From NCBI GenBank assembly GCA_044508835.1, contig JBIQHD010000004.1, positions 138,790 to 202,789 on the forward strand: a DNA stretch of 64,000 nt. Reading direction: 5' to 3'. The notes beneath the pieces are model-generated. The model was not told where the DNA came from, did not search any database, and saw only the letters and a list, made by a program, of their open reading frames with translations. The translations under genes were made by a program, and so were the position numbers. How positions within the stretch are numbered: the stretch's first letter is position 1; the number at the start of each line of letters is the position of its first letter. The stretch is from JAKFDI01 sp044508835 (GTDB taxonomy: Bacteria > Pseudomonadota > Gammaproteobacteria > Burkholderiales > Burkholderiaceae_C). Positions 17,165 through 30,849 of the stretch are shown one piece after another.

Positions 17165-17198
17165 AAAAAAGGCTTGCAAGTCGTTGACTTACAAGCCT
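17165..17198 (-). terminator. Rho-independent terminator of the tRNA gene
   Basis: On the minus strand a 13-bp stem (AGGCTTGTAAGTC / GACTTGCAAGCCT, one G-T pair) closes a 3-base loop and is followed by six T. It begins nine bases after the tRNA CCA end. This is one of the two strongest intrinsic terminators in the window. Confidence 0.9.
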
Positions 17199-17207
17199 CT
17201 CGGGTTC

Positions 17208-17284
<77 letters not shown>

Positions 17285-17294
17285 TGAGCCGAAG

Positions 17295-17325
17295 ATTATA
17301 TCCTGCGGGTCGGGGCGCTCGGCAA
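17295..17325 (-). promoter_or_regulatory. Promoter of the tRNA gene
   Basis: A perfect -10 TATAAT on the minus strand (17,295-17,300) with TTGCCG 19 bases upstream (17,320-17,325) as a possible -35. Transcription would start only a few bases before the mature tRNA 5' end. Confidence 0.65.
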
Positions 17326-17408
17326 GCCCGTGCGGCCGCGAAAGCGCCGCCCGCCACGCGCCGCGCACGTCGCCACTCTCCCTTCACCGCCTCCTCCGCA
17401 CGCTCCCG

Positions 17409-18602
<1,194 letters not shown>

Positions 18603-18603
18603 C

Positions 18604-19314
18604 TCAGCCGCGCGTCGCGCGCGGGCGGGCGGGCATCGCGTCCAGCGGCGCGGCCTCGGTCTCGAGGTCGTCGAACCAGGTCGACGGCGGCGGCTCGCGC
18701 AGCACGGTGCTGTCGTCCAGGGCCGCGCCCGCCGCGGCGGGGTTCAGCGGCATCGGCATCGCGCCGGCCGGCCCGGCGTCGTCGGCCGCGGCGCTCGGGG
18801 CGATGGCCTCGCGCGCGGCATAGGGGCTCGGCAGGGCGCCTTCCTTCCAGAAGTGCACCGTGACGCCGGCGGCCTGCAGCACGCGCTGGAAGCGCCGCTG
18901 GCGGCGCGCCGCGCGTTCGCTCGGCGGCGGCGCGGCGGGCTGCAGCTCGACCACCGCCAGCACCTGCGCATGCCGGTCGCACACCACGAAGTCGGCGCAC
19001 TGGTGGCCGACGCGGCGCAGCCACTCGGAATACGAGTTGCGCGTGGGCACCTTGATGAAGCGGGCGAGCGGCACCTGCGCGAGGATGGTGTGCGCCGGCA
19101 GCGCGCTGCGCAGCACGTCGAAGGCGTCGCGCTCGGCGCCCGAGAGCACGCGCGTGGCCTGCGGCGACCAGCCGGTGACGGTGTCCACGTGGTCGGCGGC
19201 GCGCCCGTCGGCCCGGCGGCCGCCCGGGCGGCCGCGCAGCCACAGCAGCGCGCCGGCGAGAACCAGGGCCACGGCGGCCAGCGCGAGCAGCAGCAGGAGG
19301 TAAGGCGTCGTCAA
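18604..19314 (-). CDS. DUF2726 domain membrane-anchored protein
   Basis: An N-terminal hydrophobic helix (YLLLLLALAAVALVLAGALL) precedes a DUF2726 region (about residues 50-150 of the chosen product) with FIKVPTRNSYSEWLRRV and CADFVVCDRHAQVLAVVEL. This is a nuclease-like fold seen in proteins of unknown role. The tail is Pro/Ala-rich and low in complexity. No ATG or GTG precedes the hydrophobic helix; the choices are TTG at 19,314, used here, or TTG at 19,407, nine bases after the ffh stop. Neither has a good Shine-Dalgarno. It lies downstream of ffh on the same strand and may be co-transcribed. Confidence 0.7.
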   Translation of the reverse strand: MTTPYLLLLLALAAVALVLAGALLWLRGRPGGRRADGRAADHVDTVTGWSPQATRVLSGAERDAFDVLRSALPAHTILAQVPLARFIKVPTRNSYSEWLRRVGHQCADFVVCDRHAQVLAVVELQPAAPPPSERAARRQRRFQRVLQAAGVTVHFWKEGALPSPYAAREAIAPSAAADDAGPAGAMPMPLNPAAAGAALDDSTVLREPPPSTWFDDLETEAAPLDAMPARPRATRG

Positions 19315-19416
19315 AGGGTCGAACCCGCGAAATCGGTCCCCGAAGATAGCGGGGTGCCCAGGCAGGGTCAATGTATCGGGGCGTGACGGTGTTGTTTGGC
19401 GCGGCAACCCGATGTT

Positions 19417-20778
19417 TCAGCGCATCCCGGGCAAACCCTTCATCCCGCCCATGCGCTTCATCATCTTCATGAGGCCGCCGCCCTTCATCTTCTTCATCAT
19501 GTCGCGCATCTGGCCGAACTGGTTGAGCATGCGGTTCACGTCCTGGACCTGCACGCCGGCCCCCGCGGCGATGCGGCGCTTGCGCGTGGCCTTGATGATC
19601 TCGGGCTTGCGCCGCTCCAGCGGCGTCATCGAGCAGATGATGCCCTCCATGCGGCGCACGTCGCGCTCGGCGCGGTCCATGTCGGCGGCGCCGGCCTTGG
19701 CGCTCATCTCGCTCGGCAGCTTGTCCATCAGGCCGGCGAGGCCGCCCATCTTCTTCATCTGCGAGATCTGCACGAGGAAGTCGTTCAGGTCGAAGGCGTC
19801 GCCCGACTTCACCTTCTCGGCGAGCTTCTGCGCGGCGGCGATGTCCACGCCCTTGTGGACCTCTTCCACCAGCGCGACGATGTCGCCCATGCCGAGGATG
19901 CGCCCGGCGTGGCGCGTGGCGTCGAAGACCTCGAGCCCGTCGATCTTCTCGGAGACGCCGGCGAACTTGATCGGCGCGCCGGTGATCTGCCGCACCGACA
20001 GCGCTGCGCCGCCGCGCGAGTCGCCGTCCATCTTGGTGAGCACGATGCCGGTCAGCGGCAGCGCCTCCTTGAAGGCCCGGGCGGTGTTGATCGCGTCCTG
20101 GCCCTGCATCGCGTCGACGACGAACAGCGTCTCCACCGGCCGGATCGCCGCGTGCAGCTCGGCGATCTCCTTCATCAGCGCCTCGTCGATCGCGAGGCGC
20201 CCGGCGGTGTCGACCAGTAGCACGTCGAAGTAGTGGCGGCGGGCGTGGTCGAGCGCCGCGCGGGCGATGTCGACGGGCTTGTCGTCGGCGTGCGAGGGGA
20301 ACCATTCCGCGCCGGCCTGCTTCGTCACCGTCTCGAGCTGCTTGATGGCGGCCGGGCGGTACACGTCGGCCGAGACGGTGAGCACCTTCTTCTTGCGCTT
20401 GTCGATCAGGTGCCGGGCGAGCTTGGCGGTCGTCGTCGTCTTGCCCGCGCCCTGCAGGCCGGCCATGAGGATGACGGCCGGCGGCTGCGTGGCGAGGTCG
20501 ATGTCGGCCACGCCTTCGCCCATGGTGGCGGCGAGCTCGCGGTTGACGATGCCCACCAGCGCCTGCCCCGGCGTGAGCGAGCCCGCCACGTCCGCGCCGA
20601 GCGCCTTCTCCTTCACGCGGGCGATGAAGTCGCGCACCACCGGCAGCGCCACGTCGGCCTCGAGCAGGGCCATGCGCACTTCGCGCAGCATGTCCTGCAC
20701 GTTCGATTCGGTGATGCGGGCCTGGCCGCGCATCGTCTTGACGGCGCGACTCAGCCGTTCGGTGAGGGTGGATGCCAT
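19417..20778 (-). CDS. ffh: Signal recognition particle protein Ffh
   Basis: A 453-residue SRP54 GTPase. The N domain covers about 1-85. The G domain has the P-loop GLQGAGKTTTTAKLARHL near residue 108, DTAGR near 190 and TKMDGDSRGG near 248. The C-terminal M domain contains the 4.5S-RNA-binding GAGVQVQDVNRMLNQF region and a methionine-rich end that binds signal peptides. It targets nascent membrane proteins together with 4.5S RNA and FtsY. No 4.5S RNA gene is recognised in the window. It is divergent from the CcsA-like gene across an 82-base spacer. Confidence 0.97.
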   Translation of the reverse strand: MASTLTERLSRAVKTMRGQARITESNVQDMLREVRMALLEADVALPVVRDFIARVKEKALGADVAGSLTPGQALVGIVNRELAATMGEGVADIDLATQPPAVILMAGLQGAGKTTTTAKLARHLIDKRKKKVLTVSADVYRPAAIKQLETVTKQAGAEWFPSHADDKPVDIARAALDHARRHYFDVLLVDTAGRLAIDEALMKEIAELHAAIRPVETLFVVDAMQGQDAINTARAFKEALPLTGIVLTKMDGDSRGGAALSVRQITGAPIKFAGVSEKIDGLEVFDATRHAGRILGMGDIVALVEEVHKGVDIAAAQKLAEKVKSGDAFDLNDFLVQISQMKKMGGLAGLMDKLPSEMSAKAGAADMDRAERDVRRMEGIICSMTPLERRKPEIIKATRKRRIAAGAGVQVQDVNRMLNQFGQMRDMMKKMKGGGLMKMMKRMGGMKGLPGMR

Positions 20779-20848
20779 GGGGGACGAGGCGGCCGCGGGG
20801 GCCTGTTGCTGCGCGCCGGCGAGGGCGTGGCGCAGGGGTGGCGGTCAG

Positions 20849-20854
20849 TACACT
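20849..20854 (+). promoter_or_regulatory. -10 element (TACACT) placed for a leaderless CcsA-like transcript
   Basis: TACACT ends exactly six bases before the ATG, so transcription starting at the usual distance would begin at or next to the start codon. No Shine-Dalgarno lies between. A -35 is not evident. Confidence 0.5.
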
Positions 20855-20860
20855 GAGCGG

Positions 20861-21703
20861 ATGATTCTAACTTTCGGGTCCGCCGGCTCGCCGGGGCAGT
20901 GGGCGCTTGCCCTGGCCAGCGCCGTGGCCTGCATCGGCTACCTGACGGCGGCGCTGGCGCCCGAGCGGCTGCAGCGCGGCCTGCGCGCGGCCGTCGTGCT
21001 CGCCTGGGTGCTGCATGCGCTGGCGATCGGCATCGACGGCTCGGGCGTCGGCACCTCGTCGGGCGCCGCGCGCTTCGGCTTCGCGCCGGCGCTGTCGGCC
21101 ACGCTGTGGCTGGTGATCGCGGTGTACCTGGTCGAGGCGCGCTTCGTGCCGCTGCCCAACGTGCGCCGCACGCTGGCCGCGCTGGGCGTGGCCGCGGTCG
21201 CGCTGGCGTGGCTGTTTCCCGGCGAGGTGCGGCCGCAGCTCGCCTCACGCTGGGCGCCGCTGCACTGGGTGATGGGCATCGCGTCGTACGGGCTGTTCGG
21301 CGCGGCCGTGCTGCACGCCGCGCTGCTCGACCGCGCCGACCGGCGCATGCGGCGGCAGCAGGGCGCGCCGCAGGCGCCGGACCTGGCGTCGCCGGCGGGC
21401 ATGCCGCTGCTGCGGCTCGAGCGGCTCACCTTCCGCTTCGTCGGCGCCGGCTTCACCGTGCTCACGGCCGCGCTGGTGCTCGGCTGGTGGGACGCCGACC
21501 CGTGGCGCTGGGATCACAAGACCGTGTTCTCGATGCTGGGCTGGCTGGTGTTCGCGGCGCTGCTGGCCGGCCGGCGCGCCTTCGGCTGGCGCGGGCGGCG
21601 CGCCACGCGCTGGGTCTATGCCGGCGCCGGCCTGCTGCTGCTGGCCTACGTCGGCTCGCGCTTCGTGATCGAGGTGGTGCTGCAGCGGACGGCGGCGGCA
21701 TGA
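20861..21703 (+). CDS. CcsA/YpjD-like inner-membrane cytochrome-assembly family protein
   Basis: A 280-residue protein with about eight hydrophobic segments of the cytochrome c assembly (PF01578) type. The C-terminal WDADPWRWDHKTVFSMLGWL resembles the tryptophan-rich heme-handling loop of CcsA, in the shorter YpjD/HemX form. His residues in the AIGID-preceding helix (LHALAIG) and in LHWVMG are candidate heme ligands. The family handles heme at the membrane; YpjD-type members are not essential cytochrome c ligases, so the exact role is open. It is divergent from ffh, and a small PP0621-type gene and pilS follow on the same strand. Confidence 0.8.
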   Translation: MILTFGSAGSPGQWALALASAVACIGYLTAALAPERLQRGLRAAVVLAWVLHALAIGIDGSGVGTSSGAARFGFAPALSATLWLVIAVYLVEARFVPLPNVRRTLAALGVAAVALAWLFPGEVRPQLASRWAPLHWVMGIASYGLFGAAVLHAALLDRADRRMRRQQGAPQAPDLASPAGMPLLRLERLTFRFVGAGFTVLTAALVLGWWDADPWRWDHKTVFSMLGWLVFAALLAGRRAFGWRGRRATRWVYAGAGLLLLAYVGSRFVIEVVLQRTAAA

Positions 21704-21722
21704 CGCGCGAGCGCGGGCTCCG

Positions 21723-21962
21723 ATGAAATACCTCGTCCTGCTCCTCGTCGTGCTCGCGGTGCTGTGGCTGCTGCGTTCCAAGCGGCCGGCCGCGCCGCCG
21801 CCGCGGGGGGGCCCGGGCCGGCTGCCCGCCGTGGAGGACATGGTCTCGTGCGCGCACTGCGGCCTGCACCTGCCGCGCGGCGAGGCGCTGCCCGGCCGCG
21901 GCGGGCTCTTCTGCTGCGAGGCGCACCGCGCCGCGCACGAGAAGCTGAACGCCCCGCGATGA
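21723..21962 (+). CDS. PP0621-family small membrane-anchored Cys-rich protein
   Basis: A 79-residue protein with one N-terminal membrane helix (YLVLLLVVLAVLWLL), a short Pro-rich linker, and a zinc-finger-like cluster: CAHCGLHLP followed by CCEAHRAAH. The spacing CxxC...CC..H..H suggests a bound metal. The same small gene is usual directly before pilS in this group. The stop overlaps the pilS ATG by four bases, implying coupled translation. No function is established. Confidence 0.8.
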   Translation: MKYLVLLLVVLAVLWLLRSKRPAAPPPRGGPGRLPAVEDMVSCAHCGLHLPRGEALPGRGGLFCCEAHRAAHEKLNAPR

Positions 21963-23863
21963 GCGACGCCGCGCAGCCCTCCGACGCGCGCCGCGGCGAG
22001 CGCAGGAAGCCGCCGCCGCGCACGGCGGAGGAGTCGTGGTTCGGCGCCTTCGAGGGCGACGACGCGCCCGCGGTGGACGACGCGCCCGATTCGGCCGGCG
22101 ACTCGCGCTACGAGGCCGGCCTGAGCGCCGCCGCGCGCGGCGAGCCCGATTCGCGCTTCCTCACCCGCCGCGCGCGCCGCATCGCCACCGGCGAGAGCCA
22201 GACCGCGTTCGACCGCATCTACCGCGTGTTCCTCGGCGCGCGCGTGGCGCTGGGCATCGCGCTGGTCATCGCCGCCGCGCTGGCGGGGCTGCTGGGCTCG
22301 CAGCCGAGCTACGCCGCCTTGCTGGTCAGCGCCGGCTATGCGGTGGCCACGCTCAGCATGTGGCTGCTGCCGCGCTTTCGCCGCCGCGCGCGGCCGCAGG
22401 AGCTGGCGCGGCTGCGCAGCCCGCAATGGATCGCCACCATCGGCACCGACATCGTCTGCTTCACCGCGCTGCACCTCGTGGCGCGCGCGGGCACCTTCAA
22501 CTACGCGGCGCTGCTGGTGCTGCCCATCCTGATGGCCGGCGTGCTGACGCCGCGCCGCCAGGCGCTGGCCACGGCGGCGGCGGTGGCGCTGACGCTGCTG
22601 GCCACGGCCTGGTTCACCGGCGATGCGGGCGGCGAGTTCACCACGGCCCTCACCCAGGCCGGGCTCGCGGGCAGCGGGCTGTTCGTCGTCACCGTGCTGG
22701 CCGGCGAGCTGGCGGGCCGGCTCGCGCGCGAGGAGCTCACCGCCAAGGGCAGCCTCGAGATGGCCCGCCAGCAGGCGCAGCTCAACCGGCTCGTGATCGA
22801 GGAGATGCAGGACGGCGTGCTGGTGGTCGACCGGCGCGGCCGCGTGCGCGCCGCCAACCCGTCGGCGCGGCGCCTGCTCGCGCCGCGCGGCATGGCGCGG
22901 CCGGCGCCGTTCCAGCTGCGCGGCATCGACGCCTGGGACGCGCTCGTCAAGACGGTCGAGCGCGGCTTCGGCGAGGGCGTGTGGCCCGAGGCGGGGCGCG
23001 ACGTGCCGCTGGTGTTCGAGTCGGGCGAGACGCGCACCCTGCGCGTGCGCATCCGCTTCACGCAGAGCGGGCAGTCGCAGGCGCGCGAGGAGTTCTGCGT
23101 GCTGCTGCTGGAGGACGTGCGCAACATGCAGGCGCGCATGCGCCAGGAGCAGCTCGCGGCCATGGGCCGGGTGTCGGCCGGCATCGCGCACGAGATCCGC
23201 AACCCGCTGGCGGCCATCGCCCAGGCCAACGCGCTGCTGTCGGAGGACGCCACCACGCCGGCGCAGCAGCAGCTCACGCGCATGGTGGGCGAGAACGTCG
23301 AGCGCCTGAAGCGGCTGGTGGACGACGTGATGGAGGTGGCGCCGGGCGTGGCGCAGGGCGCCGGCGTCATCGACGTGACCACGCACCTGGGCGTCGTGTG
23401 CAGCGACTGGGCGCGCGCCGCCAACCTCGCGCTCGATGCCCACAGCGCCCTGCGCGTGGACCTGCCGGCGGAGTCGCTGGGCGGCGCGTTCGACGCCGAG
23501 CACCTGCGCCGCGTGCTCGTGAACCTGCTCGACAACGCCTACCGGCATGCCAGCAAGTCGGCCGGCTCGGTGCACCTGCGGCTGGCCGTGCCGGACGCGG
23601 CGCAGCTGCTCGTCACCGTGGCCAGCGACGGGCCGCCGATCCCGCCCGAGGTCGAGCGCCATCTGTTCGAGCCGTTCTTCTCGACGCGCAGCCGCGGCAC
23701 AGGACTGGGCCTGTATATTTGCCGCGAGCTGTGCGAGCGATACGGTGCCAGCATCGAGTACCGGCTGCGCCCGCAGGACCAGGCGAACCGCAACGAGTTC
23801 CGCGTCGTCCTGAGGCGCCAGGCGCTGGCGAGCGCCGAGGCCCGACTGCCGCTCGCCAGCTGA
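21959..23863 (+). CDS. pilS: PilS-type sensor histidine kinase
   Basis: The 634-residue kinase has a charged cytoplasmic N-terminus (about 1-80), six predicted membrane helices (about 88-255), a PAS domain (about 265-370; LNRLVIEEMQDGVLVVDRRG), a HisKA dimerisation helix with the phospho-acceptor in IAHEIRNPLAAI near residue 410, and an HATPase domain with N, G1 (SDGPPIPPEV) and G2 (GTGLGLYICRELC) boxes. In Pseudomonas PilS senses pilin in the membrane and controls pilA with PilR. No pilin gene is in this window. The response regulator gene follows after 25 bases. Confidence 0.9.
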   Translation: MSDAAQPSDARRGERRKPPPRTAEESWFGAFEGDDAPAVDDAPDSAGDSRYEAGLSAAARGEPDSRFLTRRARRIATGESQTAFDRIYRVFLGARVALGIALVIAAALAGLLGSQPSYAALLVSAGYAVATLSMWLLPRFRRRARPQELARLRSPQWIATIGTDIVCFTALHLVARAGTFNYAALLVLPILMAGVLTPRRQALATAAAVALTLLATAWFTGDAGGEFTTALTQAGLAGSGLFVVTVLAGELAGRLAREELTAKGSLEMARQQAQLNRLVIEEMQDGVLVVDRRGRVRAANPSARRLLAPRGMARPAPFQLRGIDAWDALVKTVERGFGEGVWPEAGRDVPLVFESGETRTLRVRIRFTQSGQSQAREEFCVLLLEDVRNMQARMRQEQLAAMGRVSAGIAHEIRNPLAAIAQANALLSEDATTPAQQQLTRMVGENVERLKRLVDDVMEVAPGVAQGAGVIDVTTHLGVVCSDWARAANLALDAHSALRVDLPAESLGGAFDAEHLRRVLVNLLDNAYRHASKSAGSVHLRLAVPDAAQLLVTVASDGPPIPPEVERHLFEPFFSTRSRGTGLGLYICRELCERYGASIEYRLRPQDQANRNEFRVVLRRQALASAEARLPLAS

Positions 23864-23888
23864 TCCAACCCCCGGGCACGCGCGCACG

Positions 23889-25446
<1,558 letters not shown>

Positions 25447-25469
<23 letters not shown>

Positions 25470-26070
25470 CCGCTTCGCGGCCTGGGACGGCGGCTGGTGC
25501 CGCGCGGCGCGGCGCTGCGAGTCGCCCAACTTCGGCCCGCGCCCGGCGGGCGCCGAGGTGTCGCTGGCCGTCGTCCACTCCATCAGCCTGCCGCCGGGCG
25601 AGTACGGCGGCGATGCGATCGAGCGGCTGTTCACCAACCGGCTCGACTGGGACGCGCATCCCTATTACCGGCAGATCCGCGGCGCCGAGGTCTCGGCGCA
25701 TTTCGTGGTCCGCCGCGACGGCGAGCTGCTGCAGTTCGTCTCGTGCGACGAGCGCGCCTGGCACGCCGGCGCATCGTCGTGGCGCGGCCGGGACAACTGC
25801 AACGACTACTCGGTCGGCATCGAGCTCGAGGGGCTGGAGGGCGAGCGCTTCGAGCCGGTGCAGATGCAGGTGCTGGCCGACCTGCTGCGCTCGCTCGCGC
25901 GGCGCTACCCGGTCACGGCCGTGGCCGGCCACGAGCACGTCGCGCCGGGGCGCAAGTTCGACCCGGGCGCCGGCTTCGACTGGGCCGCGCTGCGGCGCGC
26001 GCTCGGCTGGCCGGACGCGGCCTTCCCGCCGGCGGAACAGACGTGCGCGCCGCCGCGCCGAGGCGGCTAG
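25447..26070 (+). CDS. ampD: 1,6-anhydro-N-acetylmuramyl-L-alanine amidase AmpD
   Basis: A 207-residue cytoplasmic amidase of the AmiC/AmpD (amidase_2) fold, slightly longer than the E. coli protein. Zinc ligands are expected at VVHSISLP (His), GHEHVAPGRKFDPG (His and the Asp three residues past the K), and the catalytic glutamate lies in GIELEG. It cleaves the peptide from anhydro-muropeptides during wall recycling and so affects AmpR-type beta-lactamase control where present. The ATG lies inside pilR; no better start is available in the next 60 bases. Confidence 0.92.
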
Positions 26071-26153
26071 CACGATCTCGCCCGAGGGACGAATCGGCCC
26101 TCGATTTCCCCATGCTCCGCTCGAAGGACTATCAGGGAAGTCATGCATGGGGT

Positions 26154-26201
26154 ACGCTACCGCTAGTGCTTAAAGTGTTGTCGAGGCGCTAGATATAGTG
26201 T
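26154..26201 (+). promoter_or_regulatory. nrdA promoter with two NrdR boxes
   Basis: Two 16-bp NrdR-like boxes, ACGCTACCGCTAGTGC (26,154-26,169) and GCGCTAGATATAGTGT (26,186-26,201), are 32 bp apart, the three-turn spacing usual for NrdR pairs. The second matches the consensus ACACWATATATWGTGT at 13 of 16 positions. A possible -35 TTAAAG (26,170-26,175) lies between them, and a -10 TATAGT (26,194-26,199) lies inside the second box, so NrdR binding would block RNA polymerase. Confidence 0.75.
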
Positions 26202-26250
26202 CTGCCGCAGGAGCAGGGCTCCACCGGCGCTCCACCGTTTCTCCACACGC

Positions 26251-26259
26251 TTGTCCACA
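26251..26259 (+). promoter_or_regulatory. DnaA-like box in the nrdA leader
   Basis: TTGTCCACA differs from the DnaA consensus TTATNCACA at one position. It lies 50 bases downstream of the NrdR boxes, within the nrdA leader. Confidence 0.5.
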
Positions 26260-26316
26260 CGCCTGCCGGCTCCGGCCCGCGCCTCGCGCGCCGTTTCGAC
26301 GCCGCTGCCCGCCAAC

Positions 26317-26325
26317 TTGTTCACA
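26317..26325 (+). promoter_or_regulatory. Second DnaA-like box before the nrdA start
   Basis: TTGTTCACA also differs from the DnaA consensus at one position, and lies directly before the GAGGA ribosome-binding site of nrdA. Confidence 0.45.
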
Positions 26326-26335
26326 GAGGACATCC

Positions 26336-29230
<2,895 letters not shown>

Positions 29231-29456
29231 CGCGAAGCCCCGCGTTCCGCCGCGTCGGCATGACGTGAGGCGGCGCGATGCGCGCGAGCGACGACGCTCA
29301 TGCGCATCGCGTCTGCCATTCGATGCTCCATCGCATGCGGCGCCGTCGATGCAATAGAGCAACAACGAACAACCGCGAACTGACTCTGATGTCAAGAAGT
29401 GCTTGGTGCTGGCACACAACACTCAGATAATTCGCAGCTACGAGGAAGTGAAAACC

Positions 29457-30635
29457 ATGCTGGTTTGGGAAGAAGAAGTCAGCCCCACATCGCCATCGAA
29501 TCGCGCGCCGAGCCCCGCCTCTCTTGCGCGCGCGGAACTCCCGTCCGCGGCGCTCGCCGCGGTGAGCGCCGAGAGCGGCGCCCCCCTCGCATCCCCCTCG
29601 GTCTCGTCGGCGGACGCGCGCCGCGTCAATGCCGCCGACAAGCGCATCATCAACGGCCGCACCGACGTCAACCAGCTGGTGCCGTTCAAGTACAAGTGGG
29701 CGTGGGAGAAGTACCTCGCCACCTGCTCCAACCACTGGATGCCGCAGGAGATCAACATGTCGCGCGACATCGCGACCTGGAAGGATCCCCACGGCCTGAG
29801 CGAAGACGAGCGCCGCATCATCAAGCGCAACCTCGGCTTCTTCGTCACCGCCGACTCGCTGGCCGCCAACAACATCGTGCTGGGCACCTACCGCCACATC
29901 ACGGCGCCCGAGTGCCGCCAGTTCCTGCTGCGCCAGGCGTTCGAGGAGGCGATCCACACCCACGCCTACCAGTACATCGTGGAGTCGCTGGGCCTGGACG
30001 AGAGCGAGATCTTCAACGCCTACCACGAGGTGGCGTCGATCCGCGCCAAGGACGAATTCCTGATCCCGTTCATCGACGCGATCATGGATCCGAACTTCGT
30101 CACCGGCACGACCGAGAACGACCGCACGCTGCTCAAGTCGCTGATCGTCTTCGCCTGCCTGATGGAAGGCCTGTTCTTCTACGTCGGCTTCACGCAGATC
30201 CTCGCGCTCGGCCGGCAGAACAAGATGACGGGCGCCGCCGAGCAGTACCAGTACATCCTGCGCGACGAGTCGATGCACTGCAATTTCGGCATCGACCTCA
30301 TCAACCAGATCAAGCTCGAGAACCCGCAGCTCTGGACGGCCGAGTTCAAGGCCGAGATCAAGGCCCTGTTCATGAAGGCCGTTGAGCTCGAGTACCGCTA
30401 CGCCGAAGACACCATGCCGCGCGGCGTGCTCGGCATGAACGCATCGATGTTCAAGGGCTACCTGCGCTACATCGCCAACCGGCGGGCCACGCAGATCGGC
30501 CTGGAAGAGCTCTTCCCGAACGAGGAAAACCCGTTCCCCTGGATGAGCGAAATGATCGACCTGAAGAAGGAGCGCAACTTTTTCGAAACGCGCGTCATCG
30601 AGTACCAATCGGGTGGCGCGCTGTCCTGGGACTGA
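29457..30635 (+). CDS. nrdB: Class Ia ribonucleoside-diphosphate reductase, beta subunit
   Basis: The 392-residue radical-generating subunit. EEAIHTHAY contains the iron ligands Glu and His and, four residues after the His, the tyrosine that matches the radical Tyr122 of E. coli. A second ligand set is in RDESMHCNFG. The chosen ATG follows GAGGAAG by six bases and begins MLVWEEE; an in-frame codon 54 bases earlier lacks a ribosome-binding site. Residues 10-65 are a low-complexity Ala/Ser/Pro extension before the conserved core. The 226-base gap after nrdA shows no NrdR box, so expression probably depends on the nrdA promoter. Confidence 0.95.
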   Translation: MLVWEEEVSPTSPSNRAPSPASLARAELPSAALAAVSAESGAPLASPSVSSADARRVNAADKRIINGRTDVNQLVPFKYKWAWEKYLATCSNHWMPQEINMSRDIATWKDPHGLSEDERRIIKRNLGFFVTADSLAANNIVLGTYRHITAPECRQFLLRQAFEEAIHTHAYQYIVESLGLDESEIFNAYHEVASIRAKDEFLIPFIDAIMDPNFVTGTTENDRTLLKSLIVFACLMEGLFFYVGFTQILALGRQNKMTGAAEQYQYILRDESMHCNFGIDLINQIKLENPQLWTAEFKAEIKALFMKAVELEYRYAEDTMPRGVLGMNASMFKGYLRYIANRRATQIGLEELFPNEENPFPWMSEMIDLKKERNFFETRVIEYQSGGALSWD

Positions 30636-30735
30636 CGAGGCTGGAAGCCAGCTCGCAGTTCCATCGAAGTGAGAGATCAAGATTCGCGAGCCGCGATGCG
30701 CCGACACAGAAGCGGCGCACGTGGCTCGCAACCCC

Positions 30736-30784
30736 ATTCACCGGACCGGGGCGCTCATCCCGGGCAGACCTTCGGACGGTGAAT
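30736..30784 (+). promoter_or_regulatory. Stem-loop in the leader of the H1-like gene
   Basis: ATTCACCG (30,736-30,743) and CGGTGAAT (30,777-30,784) form a perfect 8-bp stem. Inside it CCGGGG and CCCGGG can pair as an inner helix. The leader also has TGCGCCG...CGGCGCA just upstream. With no gene in the 214 bases after nrdB, this looks like a folded 5' leader; a regulatory role is inferred. Confidence 0.4.
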
Positions 30785-30849
30785 AGCTGCCAGGCGTCGG
30801 ACTCGAGCCGCGTCGGGCAGTGTTTCTCAACTTGATCAAGGAGAATGTA

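Noticed and set aside
19417..20860. 4.5S RNA gene expected near ffh
   Set aside because: No sequence in the ffh surroundings folds with the conserved SRP RNA loop motifs that I can see.
29231..29456. Possible promoter or NrdR box between nrdA and nrdB
   Set aside because: I found no 16-bp NrdR-like dyad and no -10/-35 pair; ACACAACACT resembles half a box only.
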